From contig JAKAWG010000053.1 of NCBI GenBank assembly GCA_021817045.1, positions 1 to 35,627 of the forward strand: a stretch of DNA of 35,627 bases, given 5' to 3'. Positions 15,289-23,632 of this stretch are shown here, one piece after another. The position numbers were made by a program, and so were the translations under genes. The stretch comes from Acidobacteriota bacterium. GTDB lineage: Bacteria > Acidobacteriota > Terriglobia > UBA7540. The notes below the pieces were generated by a model. That model was not told the DNA's origin. It worked only from the letters and a program-made list of their open reading frames with translations, and made no database searches. Within the stretch, counting starts at the first letter, position 1. The number at the start of each line of letters is the position of its first letter.

Positions 15289-18009
15289 TTACTCGCCGGT
15301 CAAGACGAAATGGTAGCGTCCGGAGGCGGCGTCAAAGGTAACACCCGCGGGTGTCGCGCTTGCACCTGTCAAGCCCGGGTCGCCGGGGACGTAATTCCCG
15401 TCCTGCCAAACAATTCGTTTGCCTTCGCGCACTGTGACGCGCGTCATGTCCTCTTCCTGCGGCAGGTGCACGGTCGCTTCCGACCCCACGGGAATCGTGA
15501 CGTCCAGCGCAATTCGACCTGGCGCATGAACCCACGATGATGAGACTTCTCCAAGAGGTGTACGGATGGAGCCGCTTGCCCAGTGTAGATCCTCAACGAT
15601 CTGCGGCGCGATGCGAATGCGGCGGTAACCCCCGGTATTCGGAGCCTCATTGATGCCAGCGAGCGCCTGGTAAAACCACGCGCCCACGCTTCCGAACATG
15701 GCGTGATCGTGCGAATTCATCGAAGGCCCGACCTTATTTTGCCAAAGCTCCCATAAGGTTGTCGCCCCATGTTTCACCATATAGCCCCAGCTTGGGTAAG
15801 TGGTGTTCTTCGCCAGCTCGTAAGCCACATCCGGATGGCCGAACTCCGTGAGGGCCGACATCAGCCAGAGGACACCAATGAAGCCAGTCGTCAGATGTGT
15901 ATTGTGATAGTAAACGACGTCGTCGTACAGATTGCCCGTAACGCGGCCCAGGTCCTTTCTTGGGGTAATCCCCATGGCCAGCGCCATCGAGTTCGCGGTC
16001 TGCGTGCCCGTGGCGTATTCATCCGTCTTCGGGTTCAGGTATTTTTGGTTGATGGCGTCTCTAATCTGACTGGCCAGTTGATTATAGGTGGCGGCATCGG
16101 CCGTCTTGCCGAGCACGGTGGCGATGCGAGAAAGCAATTTGACATCGTAGTAATAATACGCCGAAGAGACAAAAGCCCGCGGCGTGCGGACGACCGCAAC
16201 CCAGTCGCCTTCCATGCGAACGTTCAGAAGGTTGCCTTGTGACCACCTTTCGAGAAAGCCGATGTATTTCTTCAGCCCGTCGTAGTTCTCTTCCAAAATG
16301 CGCCGATCGCCGTACTGCCGCCACATGACCCAGCACAAGACAGGGTATGCTGTCCCCCAGGCCGGATCGGCGGGCCGGGATCCGTAACGGTGTGGCACGG
16401 TCTCGGGCAAAGACCCATCGGAGCCCTCGGCGTCGAGCATGTCGCGAATGAAGTTAGTGTAGAAGGCAGCCATATTGAAGTTCATGGTGGCTTCGGGAGC
16501 GGTGATTTGCGCGTCTCCCATCCAGCCTTGGCGCTCGTCGCGCTGGTCGCAGTCGGTTGGGATGCTCATCAAGTTCGTGAGCTGCGACCAGTGAACCAGG
16601 TGCTGAATTCGATTGAGAATTTGCTTCGAGGCGACGAAGCTTCCCACCGGGCCCACGGCTGTGTGTACCACTTCACCGCGAATCGAATCGAGGCCAGGCG
16701 TGCCTGGAAAGCCGGTGACTTCGACGTACCGAAAACCGTGGTAAGTGAAGTGCGCGTGATAAGTCTCGGGGCCACCGCCTTTCAGGATGTAAATGTCGCG
16801 GGATTTTGCGCTGCGCAGATTGTCGCGGTTAATCATGCCGTTCGGATAGAGAACCTCGGCGTAGCGCAGCATAACGCGCGTTCCTCGCGGCCCCTGGACT
16901 CGGAGCTTTGCCCAGCCGCTCATGTTTTGTCCCATATCGTAAACGTAGATGCCGGGGCGCGGGTTGGTCACGTTGACCGGCACGATCTCATCCACCACGC
17001 GGATTGGCGGCATCATTTCGGCGGAGAGCGCTCCTTGCGAGCCTGGCACGACTTCCGCGTTTTTCCAGGACGAATCGTCAAAGCCAGGCCGATCCCAGCC
17101 CGGAGTTTCGCGGCGCGCGTCGTAAACCTCGCCGTTATAAACGCTGTCACTCACGATAGGGCCTTGCGTCACTTTCCACGTGTCGTCTGATTCGACGCTG
17201 AAGGTCTTGCCGCCTGCGAGCTCGACATTCATCTGAAGGAGCAGCGCCGGATGCGCATAATAGCCGTGGAAGCTCCCCGGCTTGCTTAACGTCGCCCATC
17301 CGCCGCCCAGCATTGCCCCTATTGCGTTTGCTCCCGGCTTAAGCTCAGCAGTCACATCGTAGGTGCGGTAAAGTACGCGCTTGGCATACGTGGTATACGC
17401 CGGATCGAGCACGCAATGGCCAACGCGGTGGCCGTTGATGTGCAGCTCATAATAACCGAGCGCGGTCACGTAGACGCGGGCACGGACAGGCGCGGACGGC
17501 AGATTGAACTCTTTCCGAAGCTCATTGCCGCCGCTGATCCAGTGGCCCTTCCACTCACTGCGCGAGAGCAATCCCATCTCGAAGCGTGCCGGTTTGCTAT
17601 AAGGGCTCGGCTGCCCTTGCTGATCCCAAAAGCGCACTTTCCAGTAGTAGGCGTGACCGCTTTCGAGGGAGTGTCCGTTGTAAGCCACCTGAATTGATTC
17701 GGCCGACGCCGTTTTGCCGCTGTTCCAGGCGTCGCCGTCGTTTCGCGCGAGCAAAGCGGCGCTTGTCGCCACGAGCACCTCGTAAGCGGATTGCGCCTCG
17801 CCGCGCGCCTGGTCGCGCAACACCCAAGAAAAGCGCGGCCGAAGCACGTCAATCCTGAGTGGATTCTTCAGATATTCGCAGCGAAGATCGATAGGGGCTT
17901 CCGCCGACGAGGCCGGGTTTGTCTGGCCATAAACGGACGAGCCGGCCGACGTTAAGAGGACAATCAGCAACGGAAGGAGCAAACGAGCCGCCGGTACTTT
18001 GAAACGCAT
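15289..18009 (-). CDS. Secreted alpha-L-rhamnosidase, GH78
   Basis: The enzyme removes terminal alpha-L-rhamnose from plant or microbial glycans. The 906-aa product has a signal peptide (residues 1-28, RLLLPLLIVLLTSAGSSVYG), N-terminal beta-sandwich domains (PRFSWVLRD, YYWKVRFWD, YELHINGHRVG), and the six-hairpin (alpha/alpha)6 catalytic domain. The acid motif DCDQRDERQGWMGDAQ lies at about residue 490 and the probable base in TTLWELW at about 750, followed by HDHAMFGSVGAWFYQALAG. A C-terminal beta-sandwich ends it (YRRIRIAPQI). It begins 36 bp after lutB with GGGGGGA before the ATG, and sdhC follows 45 bp later, so it appears embedded between respiratory genes in one transcript. Confidence 0.94.
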   Translation of the reverse strand: MRFKVPAARLLLPLLIVLLTSAGSSVYGQTNPASSAEAPIDLRCEYLKNPLRIDVLRPRFSWVLRDQARGEAQSAYEVLVATSAALLARNDGDAWNSGKTASAESIQVAYNGHSLESGHAYYWKVRFWDQQGQPSPYSKPARFEMGLLSRSEWKGHWISGGNELRKEFNLPSAPVRARVYVTALGYYELHINGHRVGHCVLDPAYTTYAKRVLYRTYDVTAELKPGANAIGAMLGGGWATLSKPGSFHGYYAHPALLLQMNVELAGGKTFSVESDDTWKVTQGPIVSDSVYNGEVYDARRETPGWDRPGFDDSSWKNAEVVPGSQGALSAEMMPPIRVVDEIVPVNVTNPRPGIYVYDMGQNMSGWAKLRVQGPRGTRVMLRYAEVLYPNGMINRDNLRSAKSRDIYILKGGGPETYHAHFTYHGFRYVEVTGFPGTPGLDSIRGEVVHTAVGPVGSFVASKQILNRIQHLVHWSQLTNLMSIPTDCDQRDERQGWMGDAQITAPEATMNFNMAAFYTNFIRDMLDAEGSDGSLPETVPHRYGSRPADPAWGTAYPVLCWVMWRQYGDRRILEENYDGLKKYIGFLERWSQGNLLNVRMEGDWVAVVRTPRAFVSSAYYYYDVKLLSRIATVLGKTADAATYNQLASQIRDAINQKYLNPKTDEYATGTQTANSMALAMGITPRKDLGRVTGNLYDDVVYYHNTHLTTGFIGVLWLMSALTEFGHPDVAYELAKNTTYPSWGYMVKHGATTLWELWQNKVGPSMNSHDHAMFGSVGAWFYQALAGINEAPNTGGYRRIRIAPQIVEDLHWASGSIRTPLGEVSSSWVHAPGRIALDVTIPVGSEATVHLPQEEDMTRVTVREGKRIVWQDGNYVPGDPGLTGASATPAGVTFDAASGRYHFVLTGE

Positions 18010-18045
18010 CGAATCCCCCCAAGGTGATGTGGACAGAACCTCGGA

Positions 18046-19479
18046 CTATTTCTGAATTTTCTTCCAACGTTCGTGAAATGTCTTGGCGGCCAGGGCAGGG
18101 AAGTCTCGCCCCTCGGTCCAGCCCGAGACAGGAAATAATGGAATGTGGTGGATCCATCCCTGGTGGGCCAAAAGGGGCTGGGCGAGCCGCAGCAGCCTGC
18201 CTCCGAGCGAATAAACCCACGGCCGTTGCATGGCCCAAGCCCAAACTCGCATGGACGCGCGCTCGAGCCGCGCAGCGCCCTGGCTTGCCTGCGGTGCCGG
18301 GTGCTTTTGGGCTTCAGCCCGCAAGTGAAGCAGCAGGTCCGGAATGTTAATCCTTACCGGGCAAACTTCCCGGCATGCGCCGCACAAAGATGACGCGAAC
18401 GGGAGCTCGCGGGCGCTGCCAATGCCATTGAATTGCGGCGTCACCAGCGCGCCGATGGGACCGCTGTAAACCCAGCCGTACGCGTGGCCGCCAATCTTGC
18501 GGTAGACCGGGCAGGCGTTCAGGCACGCGCCGCAGCGGATGCAATAAAGCGCCTCGCGCATCACTTTGTCGGCCAGGGCAGCCGTGCGCCCGTTATCCAC
18601 CATCACTACGTGTAACTCGTCCGGGCCGTCTTCACCCGGGCGGCGCGGGCCGGTAAGGAGGGACGTGTAGGCGGTGAGCTTTTGCCCGGTTCCGGAACGC
18701 CCCAGCAGGCGCAGAAAGACGGCCAGGTCGCTGAGGCGAGGAATGATCTTTTCGATGCCTACCAAGGCCACTTGAATGCGTGGCATCGTGGTGCAAAAAC
18801 GGATGTTACCCTCGTTTTCAACCAGGACAATCGTTCCGGTTTCCGCCACTGCGAAGTTGGCGCCGCTCAAGCCCATTTCCGCGCGGGCGAAAGATTCCCG
18901 AAGCGTGCGCCGGGCAATGGCCGTCAGGCGTTCCGGCTCCGTGGTTCGTTCGGAGTGGAGGTGCTCGACAAACAGATCGGAAACGTCCTGCCGTGTTTTG
19001 TGGATAGCGGGCGCGACGATGTGTGCGGGACGGTCACCCGCAAGCTGAACGATGAGCTCGCCTAGGTCCGTTTCCAAGGCGCGGATTCCCGCCGCTGCCA
19101 GGCTTGCTCCAAGTTCCACCTCCTCGCCCACCATGGTCTTCGCTTTCACAAACTCGCGGACGCCGGCGCGCTCAGCGATCTCGCGAACAACGGCGCACAC
19201 TTCGTCGCCGGTCGCTGCCCAATGTACCTGACCACCGTGGCGCTCGACGCTGGCGGCGAATTGATCAACGTAAGTATCGAGGTGTTCGATCACATCCCGC
19301 TTGATTGCCTGGCCCCGGTCACGAAGCCGCTCGAAACCGGGAACACCCTCGATCCCGTGCAGCCGCTTTCCGTAGAGACGTAGCGTCGAGGACTGGTAGG
19401 CGTCCTGCAGGCGGGCGTCCCTCAGAACGGCGCGGGCTCGCTCGTGAATGTGCGCGCTTTGTACTCCGGTTTCGGCCAT
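18046..19479 (-). CDS. lutB: L-lactate utilisation iron-sulfur protein LutB (YkgF family)
   Basis: LutB is the ferredoxin-like/LUD-domain subunit of the LutABC L-lactate oxidation complex, which converts L-lactate to pyruvate. The protein (477 aa from the ATG at 19479) has a LUD-type N-terminal region (FAVAETGTIVLVENEGN) and two cysteine clusters, CIRCGACLNACPVY and LCGACREVCPVRI, that would hold two [4Fe-4S] clusters. The C-terminus is the usual DUF3390-like helical tail. A TTG at 19503 in the same frame is less likely. LutA is 108 bp upstream on the same strand, but LutC is absent from the window; it may be elsewhere or be replaced. Confidence 0.93.
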   Translation of the reverse strand: MAETGVQSAHIHERARAVLRDARLQDAYQSSTLRLYGKRLHGIEGVPGFERLRDRGQAIKRDVIEHLDTYVDQFAASVERHGGQVHWAATGDEVCAVVREIAERAGVREFVKAKTMVGEEVELGASLAAAGIRALETDLGELIVQLAGDRPAHIVAPAIHKTRQDVSDLFVEHLHSERTTEPERLTAIARRTLRESFARAEMGLSGANFAVAETGTIVLVENEGNIRFCTTMPRIQVALVGIEKIIPRLSDLAVFLRLLGRSGTGQKLTAYTSLLTGPRRPGEDGPDELHVVMVDNGRTAALADKVMREALYCIRCGACLNACPVYRKIGGHAYGWVYSGPIGALVTPQFNGIGSARELPFASSLCGACREVCPVRINIPDLLLHLRAEAQKHPAPQASQGAARLERASMRVWAWAMQRPWVYSLGGRLLRLAQPLLAHQGWIHHIPLFPVSGWTEGRDFPALAAKTFHERWKKIQK

Positions 19480-19586
19480 ACGAAGAGACGAGTGAGGAGC
19501 CAACAGCGATCAGTTATCAGGATTCAGCCAATGCGCCTGGAACTGCATGTTTAGGCTGACGGCTGACAAGCTAGATGCTTATCACT

Positions 19587-20321
19587 CTACGTTTGCGCCA
19601 GCACCTGCGCCAGGTGCATGGTCTTCAACGGCGCTCCTTGCCGGTGGATCAGGCTTGCCAGGTGCATCAGACAGCCGGAATCGTTGGCGACAAGGTATTC
19701 GGCGCCACTTGCGAGCGCCGCTTCAATCTTGTCTTGACCCATGGCTACCGACACCTCGGGGAACTTTACGGAAAAAGTTCCGCCAAATCCGCAGCAAAGC
19801 CGGTAATCCTTTATCTCGACCATCTCGATCCCATCAACCGCCCGCAGGAGAGCGCGGGGCTCTTCCGAAACGCCAAGTTCCCTCAGCAAGTGACAAGAAT
19901 CGTGATAAGCGACGCGGTGGGGGAAACGCGCGCCCACGTTTTGTGCCTTCAATACCTTCACCAGAAACTCGGAGAATTCGTAGAAGCGCGTTCCGAGCTG
20001 GCGGGCGCTTTCGGCGAGCTTCGGATCGTCCGCAAAAAGCTCGGGATAGAACACCCGCACCATGGTCGTACAAGAGCCTGACGGCGCAACGACGTAATCC
20101 GCATCGTTGAAAAGATCGAGTACGCGGCGCGCCACCGTGCGGGCTTCGTCCCGGTAACCCGTGTTGAAAGCCGGCTGGCCGCAGCAGGTTTGGTCGGGAT
20201 TAAACGTCACTTCAACACCCCGCCGTCGCAAGACCTTGACAGCACACTCGGCAACATCTGGAAAAAACTGGTCTCCGAGGCAGGTAACAAAAAAGGCGAC
20301 CCGTAATTTTTGCGGTGACAT
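19587..20321 (-). CDS. lutA: L-lactate utilisation protein LutA (YkgE family, CCG domains)
   Basis: LutA supplies the cysteine-rich CCG domains that bind iron-sulfur (heterodisulfide-reductase type) clusters in L-lactate oxidation. The 244-aa product shows both CCG units: TCCGQPAFNTGY in the first half and LCCGFGGTFSVKFPEVS in the second, each with an upstream partner Cys (FVTCLGDQFFP; YHDSCH). I chose the ATG at 20321 (MSPQKLRVAFFVTC), which puts the first strand directly at the N-terminus; a TTG 54 bases upstream is less convincing. It is the first gene of the minus-strand set lutA-lutB-rhamnosidase-sdhCAB and has a good promoter 60 bp upstream. Confidence 0.94.
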   Translation of the reverse strand: MSPQKLRVAFFVTCLGDQFFPDVAECAVKVLRRRGVEVTFNPDQTCCGQPAFNTGYRDEARTVARRVLDLFNDADYVVAPSGSCTTMVRVFYPELFADDPKLAESARQLGTRFYEFSEFLVKVLKAQNVGARFPHRVAYHDSCHLLRELGVSEEPRALLRAVDGIEMVEIKDYRLCCGFGGTFSVKFPEVSVAMGQDKIEAALASGAEYLVANDSGCLMHLASLIHRQGAPLKTMHLAQVLAQT

Positions 20322-20381
20322 CGAAGTGCAGCGTGCTGAAGGAAGCCGGATGGACCAAAGCTTCCAAAAACCCAATAGTTT

Positions 20382-20410
20382 AAGATATGTCCCGCGGGCC
20401 GTGAAGTCAA
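20382..20410 (-). promoter_or_regulatory. Sigma-70 promoter of the lutA operon
   Basis: Read on the minus strand: -35 TTGACT (20410-20405), a 17-bp spacer, and -10 TATCTT (20387-20382). The expected start of transcription is near 20376, about 55 bases before the lutA ATG. This would drive lutA, lutB, the rhamnosidase and sdhCAB, as no other gap in that set exceeds 110 bp. Confidence 0.6.
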
Positions 20411-20760
20411 GGAAATCGATTTACAGAACTTTCCTCTTTCTTTCCGCGTCTCTGCGCTCGCCGATGACATCAAGCGAATACCGGCGGGCTGGAACCCCAA
20501 CGTTCTGCCCGAAGCGCGTTTGGGGTGGATGTTCGTCGAGTCTCACATTGACGGAAGGGCTCAATACGGATCGCGTGGTCCCTTGGCTTCACAGTATCGA
20601 TTTGGCGACGCTGGACGCTGTATACTGAGCGGTCCAATGATCAGCGCTCTTCGCCTCAGCCTGCTTCCGTCATTCAGCATTCCGAAGCGGGAGACAAGGC
20701 GTCTGACGTTCCTCGCAGACGCATTTGATATGTTCAATCACCCACAGTTCAACAACCCGG
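20394..20760 (+). pseudogene. C-terminal relic of an Oar-like TonB-dependent outer-membrane receptor
   Basis: An open plus-strand frame contains, at 20604-20760, GDAGRCILSGP followed by SFSIPKRETRRLTFLADAF and DMFNHPQFNNP. This copies the end of the large acidobacterial carboxypeptidase-regulatory/TonB-receptor family, where one expects GNAGRNILRGPG...FNLFNHPQFNNP. The last beta-strand ending in an aromatic residue is missing, and there is no start codon, signal or plug domain upstream, only about 200 bp of open frame (ADDIKRIPAGWNPNVLPEAR) of uncertain origin. It overlaps the lutA promoter region and runs toward the phosphoesterase gene. It is best read as debris of a lost receptor gene. Confidence 0.65.
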
Positions 20761-20935
20761 TTTGCACGGTCGGCACGCGAAAGGTGGAGTCAGTGGCACC
20801 GCCCTCGCCAACCGGAAGGTTCGGTTGGCTTTACCGCTGGGCCGGTTATAGCTCGCAGCTTTGTCCGGGAGGTCACAGGGGCGGCAGCGGAAGGACGTCC
20901 GTGGCGAGACGCGGCGATATCATGGAGGAGACGCA

Positions 20936-22330
20936 ATGCATAAGGTCACGGACTGGTCATTGCTCCGAGTCATTTTCTTTGGCCTGTTAACTCTTGCAGG
21001 TCCTGCTTCATCATTCCCTCAAGTATCCTCCGGCACGCGACCGGCAAAAATCGCCGGCAGCCAAAAGATCGAACACGTCGTCTGGATCATTCAGGAGAAC
21101 CACTCATTCGACAATTATTTCGGCACGTTTCCCGACGCTGACGGCCTTCCACCATCGACCTGCTTGCCCAAGCTGCCGGGCAGCAAAGACTGCGTAAAGA
21201 CTTTTCACATGCCTCCAGGCCAGCCGCTGCTCGATCTCGAACACAGTTGGGAAACGGCTCACTCCGCATACGATCACGGCGCGATGGACGGCTTCGTCTG
21301 GACGGAAGGTTCGCCTTACACCATGGGCTATTACGACCAGAGGGACATCCCGAATTACTGGCAGTATGCCCGCCACTATACTCTTTGCGATCGGTTCTTC
21401 TCTTCGGAGATGAGCGGAAGCTCACCGAATCACGTTTATACGGTTGCCGCGCAATCGCAGGAAATTAACAACATCGGGTCGTTGCGGCAACTGGAGAGAT
21501 GGACCGACGACCCTGACGGCTTCCACTTCGCTTCAATCGTCAAGCGCTTCTCCGGCCAGAATGTCACCTGGAAGTATTATGTTGAAACGCGGCCGTTGCC
21601 GCCCGGCGCCAACGCGAACCTGCTCGCCCGCATGGCCTATCCAAGCCCAAAAGTCTTTACGCTTTGGAATCCGATGCCGGGCTTTAAGGCTATTCGAGAC
21701 AATCCGGCTGACATGCGTCGCATGGTTTCCGAGAAAGAATATTTCGAGGACCTCAAGGATGGCGGCCTGCCTCAAGTCTCATGGCTGATTCCTGATTTTC
21801 AGGACAGCGAACACCCGCCGGAGCCGATTGGCCAAGGCATGTGGTACGTCACCCACCTGATCAATGCGCTGATGCGGAGCCCCTACTGGAAAAATACGGT
21901 GATCTTCCTGTGTTGGGACGATTACGGCGGGTTCTACGATCACATGGAGCCGCCGGAGGTGGACGCCTACGGTTACGGGCCGCGCGTGCCGATGATTGTC
22001 ATCTCACCCTACGCGAAGCAACACTACGTTTCTCACTATACCTACGATTTCACTTCGGTGCTGAAGTTCATCGAGCAGCGCTGGCATCTTAAGCACCTCA
22101 CGCCGCGGGATGGGAGAGCCAACAACATGGCGGATTGTTTTGACTTCAGCCAGCCTCCAGCGCCGCCGCTCGTCATCCCGGTTCCGCCGCGTGTTCATTC
22201 GCGGCTGCTGCCTGTACACATCACTTATCCGCCTTATGTCGAGCTGCCGCACGAGGAAGGCATACCGGCACACAGCAGTCAGGCTGTACCGTATGTTCCG
22301 CCGGCCAAGCCAAAGGATCACTCCCGATAA
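20936..22330 (+). CDS. Secreted phospholipase C/acid phosphatase-family phosphoesterase
   Basis: The 464-aa product belongs to the PF04185 phosphoesterase family, metal-dependent enzymes including bacterial non-haemolytic phospholipase C and AcpA-type acid phosphatase. It has a signal peptide ([19 protein letters not shown]), the metal/nucleophile motif [20 protein letters not shown], a second motif [12 protein letters not shown], then [28 protein letters not shown] and [14 protein letters not shown]. The start at 20936 has a textbook GGAGGAG 5 bases upstream; a frame open from 20861 is not needed. The C-terminal 70 residues are proline-rich. Substrate cannot be decided: phospholipid or phosphate ester are both possible. 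Confidence 0.92.
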   Translation: MHKVTDWSLLRVIFFGLLTLAGPASSFPQVSSGTRPAKIAGSQKIEHVVWIIQENHSFDNYFGTFPDADGLPPSTCLPKLPGSKDCVKTFHMPPGQPLLDLEHSWETAHSAYDHGAMDGFVWTEGSPYTMGYYDQRDIPNYWQYARHYTLCDRFFSSEMSGSSPNHVYTVAAQSQEINNIGSLRQLERWTDDPDGFHFASIVKRFSGQNVTWKYYVETRPLPPGANANLLARMAYPSPKVFTLWNPMPGFKAIRDNPADMRRMVSEKEYFEDLKDGGLPQVSWLIPDFQDSEHPPEPIGQGMWYVTHLINALMRSPYWKNTVIFLCWDDYGGFYDHMEPPEVDAYGYGPRVPMIVISPYAKQHYVSHYTYDFTSVLKFIEQRWHLKHLTPRDGRANNMADCFDFSQPPAPPLVIPVPPRVHSRLLPVHITYPPYVELPHEEGIPAHSSQAVPYVPPAKPKDHSR

Positions 22331-22509
22331 GCGCGATCGCCCAAACGCTCAGCGCTCCGAGCCGCAGGATAAGCCGGCTGCGTCCGCATGGCCATATTGG
22401 CTCGCGCAAGATGTCTTTCAGCGGAACGGAGAATTATCTTGTACTTGGCTCTGGTTTGTGTTACCAATCGAGGTATTACATGTGAAGTTAATAAAACCAG
22501 GAGCCGAAC

Positions 22510-22671
22510 ATGAATGTACAGTTGGCGTTGCTTTGGGGTCTGTTCGTTGAAGGGCTGGTGGTGATCTGGGAGATCATTCGCCTTCGCGGGAAATTGGGCG
22601 TTTCGGCAGAATCGATGGGCTCTGACTCCAGGCGTGAGCAACCTGAAAAACGCATGAGTGTGGGCACGTAG
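22510..22671 (+). CDS. Possible 53-aa single-helix membrane microprotein
   Basis: An ATG at 22510 with AGGAG 6 bases upstream opens 53 codons beginning MNVQLALLWGLFVEGLVVIW, one hydrophobic helix, followed by a basic, polar tail (EIIRLRGKLGVS...RREQPEKRMSVGT). The TAG stop at 22669-22671 lies in the loop of a hairpin. The helix-plus-basic-tail layout and the ribosome binding site are in favour; the small size, absence of a recognised family, and repeat-like sequence at its end are against. It is isolated between the phosphoesterase and the UGA-containing oxidoreductase genes. Confidence 0.4.
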   Translation: MNVQLALLWGLFVEGLVVIWEIIRLRGKLGVSAESMGSDSRREQPEKRMSVGT

Positions 22672-22682
22672 GCTGTGCCCAC
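22660..22682. repeat. GTGGGCAC hairpin
   Basis: GTGGGCAC (22660-22667) and GTGCCCAC (22675-22682) form a perfect 8-bp stem with a 7-base loop that contains the stop of the small open frame. It may be a dispersed palindromic repeat or a terminator stem; no T-tract follows. Confidence 0.5.
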
Positions 22683-22954
22683 GATAGGTTGCAGCATGGG
22701 TTCGTACCCTGAGTCCGGCTGCCGGCGTAAGACGTCGCATTGCCGCCAGGATCGTTACCGCTATGGCGAGCGCGAGTCAGTGAAGCCGTTCGTCCTCTTG
22801 CCATCCTCGGACGCGGCAGCAGCGGTCGTGCTATCCTGTTTTCGCCCCCAAAACGAATTCCGGCCGAGCGCATCGAAAAGACAGAGGTAATGGCTCTGCC
22901 CGTCTGCGGAGCGTTTGCATGGCGCGGCGGACAAGGCCATCCAGGAAGAAAGCT
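22683..22954. other. Leader region of the UGA-containing oxidoreductase gene
   Basis: No gene is supported here; frames present are short and lack ribosome binding sites. A TGCTATCCT (an extended -10-like sequence, at about 22830-22838) is the only promoter-like element I see, without a convincing -35. GGAAG at 22944-22948 is the ribosome binding site of the next gene. Confidence 0.4.
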
Positions 22955-23626
22955 ATGTCGTTTCTGGAAGAAAATGAGCGAAACGCGGTCCGCGAGAGGC
23001 TGCGGGAAATGAAATATCCGGTGAAGTTGGTACACTTTACACAGGAATTAAATCTGGAATATGGCCGCGAAGCGCGGATGCTGCTCGAAGACCTGGCGGA
23101 AATTTCCCCCAAACTCTCGGTTGAAATCCACAATTTTCTGCTTGAAAAGGAGAACGCAGCCGAGTGCGGTGTCGACAAAGTGCCGGCAACGCTGATCTGC
23201 AACGGCAAGGATTACGGCATCCGGTATTATGGTTTGCCGGCAGGGTATGAATTTGCCGCGCTGCTCGATGCCATCCTCAGCGTGTCTGGAGCCGACTCCG
23301 AATTGAGTCTGGAAACGCGGCGTAAACTGACCCAAATCATCCAGCCTGTTCACCTCGAAGTTTTTGTTACTCCCACCTGACCGCACTGTCCACGGGCGGT
23401 CCGCCTGGCGTACGCTTTGGCGCTCGAAAGCGACTTGGTCACCTCCGATGCCATTGAGGCGACAGAATTCGCTGACCTGGCAGAAGCCTACCGGGTCTTT
23501 GCCGTTCCGAAGACGGTCATCAACGGAACGGCTTTTGTTGAAGGGGCGCTGCCAGAATCGCTCTTCGTCGATCGCGTTCTGAAGGCGCTCGGCATCGAAG
23601 CCGAGCCGGGAACGTCCTCGCAATAA
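22955..23626 (+). CDS. Selenocysteine-containing protein disulfide oxidoreductase (glutaredoxin-like), UGA at codon 142
   Basis: Two tandem thioredoxin folds of the PDO/glutaredoxin-like family, 223 residues, the usual length. Domain 1 (1-115) has VKLVHFTQE, the cis-proline loop DKVPATLI and YGLPAGYEF, but where relatives carry CxxC it reads L34-E-Y-G37. Domain 2 (120-223) runs HLEVFVTPT, then in-frame TGA (23378-23380), then PHCPRAVRLAYALA, EATEFADLAEAY, VPKTVINGT and EGALPE. Both halves are in one frame with no other stop, and the TGA replaces the first active-site Cys (UPHC, like CPHC). A SECIS-like hairpin follows directly. The start is ATG with AGGA 8 bases upstream. It is convergent with hppA, 6 bp apart. 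Alternatives are a nonsense mutation or a truncated 141-aa product; no selA, selB, selC or selD is visible. Confidence 0.82.
23381..23412 (+). promoter_or_regulatory. Candidate bacterial SECIS element
   Basis: Immediately after the UGA, GGGCG (23394-23398) pairs with CGCCT (23402-23406), extended by C23393-G23407 and C23391-G23408 around a bulged A. Weaker pairs (TGT 23387-23389 with GTA 23410-23412, G-U allowed) follow beyond a C-C mismatch. The tip presents GGUC (23398-23401), beginning 17 nt after the UGA; in the E. coli fdhF element the essential loop GGUC begins 18 nt after it (from memory). The base after the UGA is C, a weak termination context. SelB binding is inferred, not shown. Confidence 0.65.
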
Positions 23627-23632
23627 CAAGAT

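Noticed and set aside
16390..17190. 266-codon plus-strand frame opposite the rhamnosidase gene
   Set aside because: Antisense shadow; no family resemblance.
22919..23380. Reading the oxidoreductase gene as a short 141-aa protein ending at the TGA, or as a pseudogene
   Set aside because: The same frame continues with a fully conserved second half of the fold, no other disabling change, and a SECIS-like hairpin; Sec explains all of this better.
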